From NCBI GenBank assembly GCA_030637205.1, contig DAOVVL010000025.1, forward strand, positions 1 through 12,451: a stretch of DNA of 12,451 bases, written 5' to 3'. Source of the DNA: Thalassospiraceae bacterium (GTDB taxonomy: Bacteria; Pseudomonadota; Alphaproteobacteria; Rhodospirillales; Magnetovibrionaceae). Under the pieces are notes generated by a model, which saw only the letters and a list, made by a program, of their open reading frames with translations, did no database searches and was not told the origin of the DNA. Of this stretch, positions 1 to 7,056 are shown in pieces (the stretch's first letter is position 1; each line of letters opens with the position of its first letter). A program made the translations under genes and the position numbers.

Positions 1-1
1 C

Positions 2-1318
2 CACATTCCCATGCGCGAAATGAAATGGGCGCGCAAATGGGTCAAGGGCGAACGCCTTGGCCCGGTGGTTCACCGACCCGCAGATGTTTTGGTTCCCGGT
101 GACGTGGTGTTGGTCGAAAGCGTCAGCAGCTACACCACGGGTAAAGACAAAAACATCAAAACCGTTGAATACCCGCCCGCGACGTTCTCGCTGCGCCAAA
201 TTCCGGAAATTCAGGGCGCGCTGGTGGCGCTGGACCCGCACACCGGGCGCGTCAAGGCCATGGTCGGCGGGTTCGATTACGCCATGAGCCAGTTTAATCG
301 CGCAACGCAGGCCTTGCGTCAGCCGGGATCGGCGTTCAAGCCGTTTGTATATCTGGCCGCCCTTGATGCGGGCTTTACGCCATCAACCCTTATTCTCGAT
401 GCCCCGTTTGTGATCGATCAGGGACCGGGGCTGCCCAAGTGGCGGCCCGCCAACTATACCAACAAGTTTTACGGGCCATCGACCATGCGCCTTGGCATTG
501 AAAAATCGCGCAACCTGATGACGGTGCGTTTGGCGCAAACCGTGGGCATGGAAAAAATTATCGACTACGCCGACCGTTTTGGCATCAACCACAAACTGCC
601 GACACAACTATCCATGGCCTTAGGCGCGGGCGAAACGTCGCTGCTGCGCCTGACCACGGCATACGCCATGTTGGTGAACGGCGGCAAAAAGATCACCCCG
701 ACCTTTATTGATCGCATTCAGGACCGCAACGGCCGCAATCAGTTCCGTCACGACACGCGGATATGTAACAATTGCGAAGCGGTTTCGTGGACCGGACAGG
801 AAGTTCCGCAAATTCCGGACGTGCGCCCCCAGGCTACCGACAGCGCCAGCGCCTATCAGATGGTTTCCATGCTGGAAGGCGTGGTCGAACGCGGAACCGG
901 CAGGCGTGTTCGCGATGTGGGTAAACCGCTGGCGGGCAAAACCGGCACCACCAACGATGCAATCGATGCATGGTTTCTGGGCTTTGCCCCCGATCTGGCG
1001 CTGGGCGTGTTTACCGGTTTTGATGACCCGCGCTCGCTCGGCCCCCGTGAACAGGGTGCCTCCGTGGCGTCACCGATCTTTCGCGACTTCATGAGCGAGG
1101 CGCTGGCCGGCGCACCGCCGACCCCGTTTCGCATACCGCCGGGCATCCGCATGGTGCGGGTCAATTCGACCACCGGCCTTCCGGCCCTGCCCGGTGAAAG
1201 AAACGTGATCTGGGAAGCCTTCAAGCCGGGCACCATCCCGGTTCAGCAGTCACAGGTGTTGGGCGCCGAAGAAGAAGATGCCGGAACCCCCAGTGGCGGA
1301 ACCGGCGGCCTTTACTAA
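2..1318 (+). CDS. mrcA: Penicillin-binding protein 1A, C-terminal transpeptidase part (5' truncated by window edge)
   Basis: This is a class A penicillin-binding protein, a bifunctional peptidoglycan glycosyltransferase/DD-transpeptidase anchored in the inner membrane and acting in the periplasm. The frame is open to the window edge, so the first visible ATG at 11 is internal and the signal-anchor and glycosyltransferase domain lie upstream, out of view. Numbering from that Met, residues 1-60 look like the end of the OB/ODD-type linker (WARKWV, ADVLVPGDVVLVE). The transpeptidase domain follows, with all three motifs: SAFK at 107-110 (S107 is the acylated serine), SRN at 166-168 and KTGT at 310-313. 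A CNNC pair at 252-255 sits in a loop between the second and third motifs. The C-terminus ends in an acidic, Gly-rich tail. prfB begins 66 bases downstream on the same strand. Family assignment is secure; PBP1A as opposed to another class A PBP is inferred from overall resemblance to alphaproteobacterial PBP1A. Confidence 0.93.
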   Translation, partial: HIPMREMKWARKWVKGERLGPVVHRPADVLVPGDVVLVESVSSYTTGKDKNIKTVEYPPATFSLRQIPEIQGALVALDPHTGRVKAMVGGFDYAMSQFNRATQALRQPGSAFKPFVYLAALDAGFTPSTLILDAPFVIDQGPGLPKWRPANYTNKFYGPSTMRLGIEKSRNLMTVRLAQTVGMEKIIDYADRFGINHKLPTQLSMALGAGETSLLRLTTAYAMLVNGGKKITPTFIDRIQDRNGRNQFRHDTRICNNCEAVSWTGQEVPQIPDVRPQATDSASAYQMVSMLEGVVERGTGRRVRDVGKPLAGKTGTTNDAIDAWFLGFAPDLALGVFTGFDDPRSLGPREQGASVASPIFRDFMSEALAGAPPTPFRIPPGIRMVRVNSTTGLPALPGERNVIWEAFKPGTIPVQQSQVLGAEEEDAGTPSGGTGGLY

Positions 1319-1384
1319 GGGCCATTTTGCGGATAAAAACGCAGCAACATTAGTCACGCAACTTTCAATACAGAGCACAGTCCC

Positions 1385-2504
1385 ATGCGCGCCGAGATCG
1401 AAGCCACCACGCAAGCCATCAAACAGTCGTTGGAACTGTTGAGGAGGCATCTTTGACTACGACAATGCGTGCCTGCGCCTTGACGAGCTGAACGCGCTCG
1501 CCGAAGACCCCGACTTGTGGAACGATTCCGATAAAGCCCAAACCTTGATGAAAGAGCGCACGCGATTAGGTGCCCAAATCAAGGAAATAGATACCCTTGC
1601 GAGCGATCTGGCCGATAGCGTTGAGCTGATTGAGATGGGCGAGGCCGAAGGCGACGCGGATATCGTCAAGGAAGCCGAGGCCACCTTGGAAGCCGCGCGC
1701 AAGATTGCCGCTAAAGCCGAGGTCCAGACGCTGCTATCGGGTGAAGCCGATGCCAACAATTGTTATTTTGAAGTTCACGCCGGGGCCGGTGGCACCGAAG
1801 CGCAGGACTGGGCTGAAATGCTGACCCGCATGTATGTGCGTTGGGGTGAAGCGCATGGCTATAAGGTTGAGTGGTTGGAAGAAAGTTCCGGTGAAGAAGC
1901 CGGAATCAAGTCGGCCACCATCAAACTTTCAGGCGACAATGCTTACGGCTGGATGAAAACCGAAAGCGGGGTGCATCGGTTGGTGCGCATTTCGCCATAC
2001 GATTCATCCGCGCGCCGCCATACCAGCTTTACATCCGTTTGGGTTTATCCGGAAATTGACGACAATATCGAAGTCGAGATTCTGGATAAAGACCTGCGCA
2101 TCGACACCTACCGCGCATCGGGCGCGGGTGGTCAGCACGTCAACAAAACCGATAGCGCCATTCGCATTACCCACCAACCGACCGGTATTGTGGTGCAGTG
2201 CCAGAACGATCGCTCGCAACACAAAAACCGCGCAGCCGCCATGAAAATGTTGAAAGCGCGCCTTTACGAAGCCGAACTGCAACGCCGCGAAGAAGCCTCA
2301 CAGGCCGAACACGCCGCCAAAACCGATATCGGCTGGGGCCACCAGATCAGATCGTACGTTTTGCAGCCCTATCAAATGGTCAAGGATTTGCGCACCAACG
2401 TTGAAACGTCCAACACTTCTGCGGTGCTGGATGGCGATCTGGATCAATTCATGGAAGCGGCGCTGGCGCACCGGGTTAAGGGCGGCGAAGCGCAGGGCGA
2501 TTAA
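1385..2504 (+). CDS. prfB: Peptide chain release factor 2 (RF2), expressed by +1 programmed frameshift
   Basis: RF2 recognises UGA and UAA stop codons in the ribosomal A site and triggers peptidyl-tRNA hydrolysis. The gene is in two frames: ATG at 1385 opens 23 codons ending in CTT (1451-1453), followed by in-frame TGA (1454-1456). Skipping T1454 gives GAC at 1455 and an open frame to TAA at 2502-2504, for a 372-residue product, close to the 365 residues of E. coli RF2. The joined N-terminus (LLRRHLDYDN, then DPDLWND) matches the family, so the upstream segment is real. GGQ, which contacts the peptidyl-transferase centre, is at about 248-250 (bases 2127-2135). The stop-recognition tripeptide is SPY at 203-205 instead of the SPF of E. 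coli; as I recall this is usual in alphaproteobacteria. A reading of the second frame alone would start falsely near 1515. No strong Shine-Dalgarno precedes ATG 1385. The stop overlaps that of fliL on the other strand. Confidence 0.96.
1442..1457 (+). promoter_or_regulatory. prfB: prfB programmed +1 frameshift signal (internal Shine-Dalgarno, CTT-TGA-C slippery stop)
   Basis: The sequence reads AGGAGG CAT CTT TGA C. An internal Shine-Dalgarno hexamer (1442-1447) is three bases upstream of the slippery CTT codon (1451-1453), which is followed by TGA and then C, the weak-termination context. This is the same arrangement and spacing as the classical E. coli site (AGGGGG TAT CTT TGA C). When RF2 is scarce the ribosome pauses at TGA and the P-site tRNA slips from CUU to UUU, so GAC is read next. 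When RF2 is abundant it terminates at codon 24. This is negative autoregulation of RF2 level. Confidence 0.95.
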
Positions 2505-3085
2505 CGCACCAGAATTTCCTTAAACAACACCGCTGAAATACGGCTGGGTGAAATGGCGATGTTGAGAATATCGGTCATTTTTACCCGCAGCTTTTTAGTG
2601 CCGGCATCCCCGGTCAAATCTTTAACCGTTTGCGTGCGCAGGAAAGTTTGCGCCGCATCCAGAACCTGCACTTGCCTAGCGATCAGCGTGGGCAAATCTT
2701 TTTCTTCAAGTTCAATTGTCATAATAAAACGGATGAACGGGCGCTTGCGCACTTTGCTCGGTTTCAGATCCACCGTCATTAACGGCAATTCGTGAAACAC
2801 CGTCACGCCGGGCAGCTTTAAGGTGGCGATGGGGGTTCCCGACAGGGAATTGGAAATGGCTTCGCCGGCGCCGGACATAAAGCCATACACACCGCCGCCG
2901 ATGATGGCCAACGTCATCACGCCAGCAATAATAATTTTGAGTTTATCGCGCAGGGTGCTGACCAGCCCGCCGCTTTCAACGGCTTCAGGGTCTGCGGCGC
3001 CATCTGTGTCTTCAGCGCCTTCCTCCACTGCACCCGCTTCGCCTTCGGCGGAGGGTTCTTCTGTGGCTTGTTCGTCGTCGCTCAT
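2501..3085 (-). CDS. fliL: Flagellar basal body-associated FliL family protein
   Basis: FliL is a single-pass inner-membrane protein at the flagellar basal body that surrounds or supports the MotAB-type stator. The 194-residue product has the expected order: a cytoplasmic N-terminus (1-40) that is strongly acidic and rich in Glu, Ala, Asp and Gly; a basic turn (DKLK); one membrane segment at about 50-70; and a periplasmic domain with FliL-like features (a central MTVDLKP strand, then FIRFIMTIELE, and a final ILNIAISPSRI...FKEILV helix region). ATG at 3083-3085 is preceded on its strand by ACGAGG about five bases upstream, a good ribosome site. No other flagellar gene is visible; fliL lies 90 bases downstream of the DUF455 gene on the same strand. 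Its TAA stop overlaps the prfB stop. The long acidic leader is unusual for FliL, and assignment as the canonical fliL or a paralogue is open. Confidence 0.85.
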   Translation of the reverse strand: MSDDEQATEEPSAEGEAGAVEEGAEDTDGAADPEAVESGGLVSTLRDKLKIIIAGVMTLAIIGGGVYGFMSGAGEAISNSLSGTPIATLKLPGVTVFHELPLMTVDLKPSKVRKRPFIRFIMTIELEEKDLPTLIARQVQVLDAAQTFLRTQTVKDLTGDAGTKKLRVKMTDILNIAISPSRISAVLFKEILVR

Positions 3086-3119
3086 CGCGGCCTCGTTTTT
3101 TTGACTACCCCATTTTTCT

Positions 3120-3152
3120 AGCCTTGGGCGCGATCATTGGCAAGGCTGCCAA
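3120..3152 (-). repeat. Overlapping inverted repeats in the fliL leader
   Basis: On the minus strand a perfect six-base stem with a four-base loop (TTGGCA GCCT TGCCAA, 3152-3137) overlaps a second inverted repeat (AGCCTTG / CAAGGCT, arms 3147-3141 and 3126-3120, 14-base loop). A third pairing, CCTTGG (3154-3149) with CCAAGG (3127-3122), is also possible. The pairings exclude each other. They lie between the DUF455 stop and the fliL start, about 35-70 bases before the fliL ATG. No run of T follows on either strand, so a standard intrinsic terminator is not supported. The repeats are directly visible; a function is not. Confidence 0.5.
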
Positions 3153-3175
3153 GGTGGTGCGAAAAGGTGTGAGAT

Positions 3176-3970
3176 TTAATAATCGTAGTATTCGCGCGCC
3201 ATTTTGGCCTGTTTGCGCAGATCATGGGCGAACGGCGCTTTCAACTGGCCTTTATAGCGATCAGCCACAAGCCCATGAAAATGCGCCACCGGATTAAGCC
3301 CACGGCTAGCGCAAACGTGTTCAAACCAGCGCACCCCGGCGGCCACGTGGGCGATCTCATCAAAGGCGATTTCATCTAAAATGGCGGCGGTTTTCTCATC
3401 ACCCGACGCGCGAAAGCGATCTGCCGCGTGGGGCGCGGTATCGAGGCCGCGCGCTTCCAGCACCATGGGCACCAACGCCAAGCGCGCCAACACATCATCG
3501 GCCGTTTTCAGGGCTGCTTCCCACAGGCCGTCGTGGGCCGGAAGGTCGCCATAGGCGGCCCCCAGTTCAGTCAATCGATCTTCAAGCATTTGAAAATGGC
3601 GCGCCTCTTCAACGGCCACCTGCACCCAGTCGGAAAAGTAAGCGCGCGGCAAATCTTCACCTGCAAACCGTGCAATTGCATCCCACGCCAGATCAATGGC
3701 GTTCAATTCGATATGTGCAATGGCATGGATCAACGCCACGCGGCCTTTTTCACCGGTGGAACGCCGTGGCATTTGGTCGGGTGGTTTAAGCTTTGGGCGC
3801 GCGGGGCGTGCGGGGCGATCAGGCAATATGTCAGCGATACCGACATCTTTGATGCTTCCCGACGCCCAGGCCCCAGAAAATTTCTTGCTCAGGCGGACTT
3901 TTTCTTGCGGGTCGGCTTGCAACAAAACCTGGGTTGCGGCGCTACAAAGGTTCAGGGGCAGATCGCTCAC
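3176..3970 (-). CDS. DUF455 family ferritin-like protein
   Basis: This 264-residue protein belongs to the DUF455 family of ferritin-like four-helix-bundle proteins, probably soluble and metal-binding; its reaction is not established. Candidate di-metal ligands are in the expected helical pattern: AHIELNAID (E88), EEARHF (E122 and H125, an ExxH), LEARGLD (E172) and DEIAHV (E205 and H208, a second ExxH). This layout is shared with di-iron proteins such as the MiaE-type tRNA hydroxylases, so an oxidative role is possible but inferred. An N-terminal extension of about 70 residues includes a basic, Pro-rich stretch (RPARPARPK, 52-60) that is probably disordered. Its ATG (3970-3968) overlaps the glnE TGA stop (3969-3967) as ATGA, which suggests translational coupling to glnE. 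fliL follows after 90 bases. Family call is strong; no function should be assumed. Confidence 0.88.
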   Translation of the reverse strand: MSDLPLNLCSAATQVLLQADPQEKVRLSKKFSGAWASGSIKDVGIADILPDRPARPARPKLKPPDQMPRRSTGEKGRVALIHAIAHIELNAIDLAWDAIARFAGEDLPRAYFSDWVQVAVEEARHFQMLEDRLTELGAAYGDLPAHDGLWEAALKTADDVLARLALVPMVLEARGLDTAPHAADRFRASGDEKTAAILDEIAFDEIAHVAAGVRWFEHVCASRGLNPVAHFHGLVADRYKGQLKAPFAHDLRKQAKMAREYYDY

Positions 3971-6900
3971 GGGGTTTTGCCCTGTGGCGCCGCCGCCTTG
4001 GCAGGGGCATCGATGGTTTTGCTAAATAGTGCCGATACCCAGTGGGCCGTATTCTTCATTTTTTTCTCTAGTTCCGCCATGCTTTCAACGCCGCCAATGG
4101 CGCAAAAAATACGTTTCAGGCTTTCCGGCATTTCGTATTCGTGCTGGTTTCGAAGATCGTGAACCACGGTCAGGCGCACCAATCCTTGTATCGATTGCCA
4201 CAGGTCCAACGCCTGGATCAACTGATCTGCGGTGGTTGCGTCCAGCACACCTGCTTGTTTCAGGTTGCCAAGGGCCACGCGCGTATTGGCCGACAGAATT
4301 TCGGGATGCTCAAACGCGTTTAACAATTGCAGGTACTGAGCGAGAAATTCAATATCCACCATGCCGCCGGGATAATGTTTAATCGCCCACGGCGTATCGG
4401 TTTCATGTTCTTTGCGGATGCGCGCACGCATGTCGGAAACATCAACAGCCAGTTTGTCGGCGTCGCGTTTTTCCTTCAGCACTTCACAGATCACCGCTTC
4501 GCAGCGTTTTTGTAACGCCGGCGGGCCGGAAACGGCGCGCGCACGGGTCAGCGCCATGTGCTCCCACGTCCAGGCTTCGTTTTTCTGGTAAGCCTCGAAA
4601 CTCTCAACGGTGCTGGCGATGGGGCCGGACGCGCCCGAAGGCCGCAACCGCATATCGACCTCGTAAAGCGCGCCTTCGGCGGTGGGGGCGCTGAGCGCAT
4701 TGATCAGGCGTTGGCTAAGCCGTGCAAAATACTGGCTGGGGGCAAGGGGTTTGGCGCCGTCTGATTGTTCAGCGGATGCATCAAAATCATAAATGAAGAT
4801 GAGGTCCAGATCCGACGTCGGCGTTTTTTCGCGCCCGCCGTACTTGCCAAAGGCCACCACGGCCAAGCCGCCACCGGGCACCAAGCCGTGTTTGATGGCA
4901 AACTCGGCTTCGACGCGCGGTTGCAGGGCTGAGATCAACGCATCGGCAATGTTTGAAAGCGCCAGTTGCGATTCGCGCTCGTTCAGTGTTGTTTTTAACA
5001 CCTGCAGCCCGATTTGAAACTTGCGGTCCTTGGACCAGCGCCGGGTGATGTCCAGGGCTTCTTCAAGACACGTGGCGTCTTCAAGCGCGCGGTTTAAGTC
5101 TTTGTCCAACGCATCCACATCGGGCGGGGGGGCGTAAAAGTCAGGACTTAAGACAGCATCCAGAACACTTGCCTTTTGCGCCAGGTGTTCGGCCAACCGG
5201 GGCGCGGTGCCCATGATGTCGGCCAGTGTGTTGAGCAGGCCGGGGTTGGCCTGAAACATGGAAAACAGCTGAACGCCCGCAGGCAGTTGGGAGATGAACC
5301 GATCAAAGCGGATAAAGGCGCTGTCGGGTTCCGGGGTTCGGCCAAACGCGCTTAGGATTGTCGGCATTAGTTCGGTCAACAACTGGCGTGCGCGGGTCGA
5401 TCGTGTTGAACGATAGCGCGCATGATGCCAGCCGCGCACCGTGCTATCGACCGCCTGAACATTTTTAAAGCCAAGTTCCTGCAGCGTTTTGAGCGTATCG
5501 GGGTCACTTTCGCTGCCGGTAAATACCAGATTGCCGCGCGCATCGCCGTTTGAAAACAGCGACGGCGCATCTTCAAACAGGTGCGCATAAAGCGCCTCTA
5601 CCGTTTGCAGGGTGGCAATGATTTTTTCGGAAAATGCGGCCCCGTTCTCAAAGCCCAGAAATATGGCAAGGCTTTCAATTTTCTCTTCATCTTCTGGAAG
5701 CGAATGGGTTTGTTCGTCGTTGATCATTTGCAGGCGGTGTTCGACTTTGCGCAAAAACCGGTACGCCTCGATCAGCGCATTGGCGTCTTCAAGCTTGATG
5801 TGTCCGGCTTCGGCCAGCGCCAGCAGCGATGGCTGGGTCGGTGCGGTGCGCAGGTCGCGATTGCGCCCGCCCCAGATCAGTTGTTGGGTCTGGGCATAAA
5901 ACTCGATCTCGCGGATGCCGCCGCGCCCCAGCTTTACGTTGTGGCCCAACAGCTCAATGGTGGCGCTGCCGCGGTGTGCGTTGATCTGGCGCTTGATCGA
6001 ATGAATGTCTTCGATGGCGTCAAAATCGAGGCTTTTGCGCCAAACGAACGGCTTTAGCGATGCAATGAACGCTTCGCCCGCGCCTAAGTCACCGGCGATG
6101 GGCCTGGCCTTGATCATGGCGGCGCGTTCCCAGTTCTGTCCGATGGACTCGTAATACGTTTCAGCCGCCAGCGTTGAGATGGCGGGCGGCGTCGATCCGG
6201 GATCGGGGCGCAGGCGAAGATCGGTGCGAAACACGTATCCATCGCGGGTGCGGTCATCGAGAATATTCACCAGTTTGCGCGCCAGACGCACAAAATGATT
6301 TTGCAGGTCCTCGGGTGTGTCCGTATCAATACGCTCCGCATCAAACAAGATGATGATGTCGATATCGCTGGAATAATTCAGCTCATGCCCGCCCAGTTTG
6401 CCCAAACCCAATATCACCAGGCCAGAGCCTTTTTCAGGGTCCAAGGGGTCGTCTGGGCGAAACGCGCCTTTTTCAGCCAGTGCGCCGAGTAGGTGGCGGC
6501 ACGCGGCGCTGACGGCGGCGTCGGCAAAATCGCTGAGCATCCCCGTAACCTTGTCCAGATCCCAAATGCCGGCCACATCGCCCGCGGCGGCGGTCAGCTG
6601 GCAGCGGCGCTTCAAGATGCGAAGGTGGCGTTTTAATGCGGCCTCATCGCGGGGTTTGGGTGGGGATTTAGCATCGGATTTAGCATCGGATTCAGCATCG
6701 GATGTGGCGGCGGCTGCAACGGCGTCCAGTATCTGTTTGCGGCAGAAATCAGGGCCTTTTTCAAACAAATCGCGGGCAAATTCAGGGTCGCTGTGGATGC
6801 ACTGGGCAAGGAACGGGCTGTTGCCAAAAAGCGAGCTTGCCAACGCGCCCGCCGCCGGGTCCTTGGCAAGGTTTGCCGCAAAGCCCGCCAGCGCGTCGTT

Positions 6901-6999
6901 ATCCGCCACGCGCTCACACAGGTGTTCCCACCCCAGCCGTGCCTGTTGAGTATCGGCGGGTTTGGGTATCTGCTTGGGGTCAAAGGAAAAAAAGGGCAT
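3967..6999 (-). CDS. glnE: Bifunctional glutamine synthetase adenylyltransferase/deadenylase (GlnE)
   Basis: GlnE adjusts ammonium assimilation by adding AMP to, or removing it from, a tyrosine of glutamine synthetase, under control of PII protein and glutamine. The 1010-residue product, slightly longer than the roughly 950 of E. coli, has two nucleotidyltransferase domains. The N-terminal deadenylase domain has GLGKLGGHELNYSSDID at about 198-214 (metal-binding D212, D214), followed by TDLRLRPD. The C-terminal adenylylase domain has AFGKYGG...TSDLD at about 716-732 (D730, D732), then VDMRLRPSG and GGMVDIEFLAQ. The ATG at 6999-6997 is the first possible start, because an in-frame TAG lies at 7005-7003. 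Only a weak GGA precedes it; a stronger GGAGG sits about 30 bases upstream before a mini-ORF. A tandem repeat encodes a Ser/Asp/Ala/Lys segment at 99-112. The gene is head of a minus-strand set with DUF455 (ATGA overlap) and perhaps fliL. Confidence 0.96.
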   Translation of the reverse strand: MPFFSFDPKQIPKPADTQQARLGWEHLCERVADNDALAGFAANLAKDPAAGALASSLFGNSPFLAQCIHSDPEFARDLFEKGPDFCRKQILDAVAAAATSDAESDAKSDAKSPPKPRDEAALKRHLRILKRRCQLTAAAGDVAGIWDLDKVTGMLSDFADAAVSAACRHLLGALAEKGAFRPDDPLDPEKGSGLVILGLGKLGGHELNYSSDIDIIILFDAERIDTDTPEDLQNHFVRLARKLVNILDDRTRDGYVFRTDLRLRPDPGSTPPAISTLAAETYYESIGQNWERAAMIKARPIAGDLGAGEAFIASLKPFVWRKSLDFDAIEDIHSIKRQINAHRGSATIELLGHNVKLGRGGIREIEFYAQTQQLIWGGRNRDLRTAPTQPSLLALAEAGHIKLEDANALIEAYRFLRKVEHRLQMINDEQTHSLPEDEEKIESLAIFLGFENGAAFSEKIIATLQTVEALYAHLFEDAPSLFSNGDARGNLVFTGSESDPDTLKTLQELGFKNVQAVDSTVRGWHHARYRSTRSTRARQLLTELMPTILSAFGRTPEPDSAFIRFDRFISQLPAGVQLFSMFQANPGLLNTLADIMGTAPRLAEHLAQKASVLDAVLSPDFYAPPPDVDALDKDLNRALEDATCLEEALDITRRWSKDRKFQIGLQVLKTTLNERESQLALSNIADALISALQPRVEAEFAIKHGLVPGGGLAVVAFGKYGGREKTPTSDLDLIFIYDFDASAEQSDGAKPLAPSQYFARLSQRLINALSAPTAEGALYEVDMRLRPSGASGPIASTVESFEAYQKNEAWTWEHMALTRARAVSGPPALQKRCEAVICEVLKEKRDADKLAVDVSDMRARIRKEHETDTPWAIKHYPGGMVDIEFLAQYLQLLNAFEHPEILSANTRVALGNLKQAGVLDATTADQLIQALDLWQSIQGLVRLTVVHDLRNQHEYEMPESLKRIFCAIGGVESMAELEKKMKNTAHWVSALFSKTIDAPAKAAAPQGKTP
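6664..6705 (-). repeat. 12-base tandem repeat inside glnE
   Basis: Three consecutive 12-base units lie at 6664-6675, 6676-6687 and 6688-6699 (plus strand GGATTTAGCATC twice, then GGATTCAGCATC), with a partial fourth at 6700-6705. The unit length is a multiple of three. On the glnE strand each unit encodes Asp-Ala-Lys/Glu-Ser, giving a low-complexity linker just before the N-terminal nucleotidyltransferase domain. Copy-number change would keep the frame. The segment is probably a flexible linker. Confidence 0.85.
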
Positions 7000-7056
7000 A
7001 TTCTATCCGTCTGTTTTCACTTAAAACTACCTCCACGAGATCATCTGGCCTAAAGG
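7000..7056. promoter_or_regulatory. Short divergent intergenic region between glnE and the YhdP-like gene
   Basis: Only 57 bases separate the glnE ATG from the first ATG of the YhdP-like gene (84 if CTG 7084 is the start). Any promoters for the two directions must overlap each other or lie partly in coding sequence. I see no convincing -35/-10 pair in either direction, only AT-rich sequence around 7016-7027. Confidence 0.35.
7003..7020 (-). other. Possible five-codon mini-ORF upstream of glnE
   Basis: On the minus strand a GGAGG (7034-7030) is followed after nine bases by GTG AAA ACA GAC GGA TAG (7020-7003), three bases before the glnE ATG and in the same frame. This is the best Shine-Dalgarno-like site in the glnE leader, whereas glnE itself has only a weak one. 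If translated, the peptide would be five residues long, and termination at TAG could feed re-initiation at glnE. The arrangement is seen in the sequence; translation is inferred and may be chance. Confidence 0.25.

Noticed and set aside
1454..1456. prfB as a pseudogene with an internal TGA
   Set aside because: The TGA is in the canonical RF2 frameshift context, and the rest of the protein is intact.
3137..3152. Possible sigma-54 promoter (TGGCA...TTGC) upstream of fliL
   Set aside because: The GG and GC elements are about three bases too close for the -24/-12 spacing; the match arises from the hairpin.
3120..3152. Intrinsic terminator between the DUF455 gene and fliL
   Set aside because: Hairpins exist but neither strand has a following T-run.
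3428..4162. 244-codon open frame on the plus strand across the DUF455 gene and the glnE 3' end
   Set aside because: It lies antisense to two well-recognised genes, has no recognisable domain, and is a typical shadow in GC-rich coding sequence.
5581..6057. 158-codon plus-strand open frame inside glnE
   Set aside because: Antisense shadow of conserved GlnE coding sequence; no ribosome site or family resemblance.
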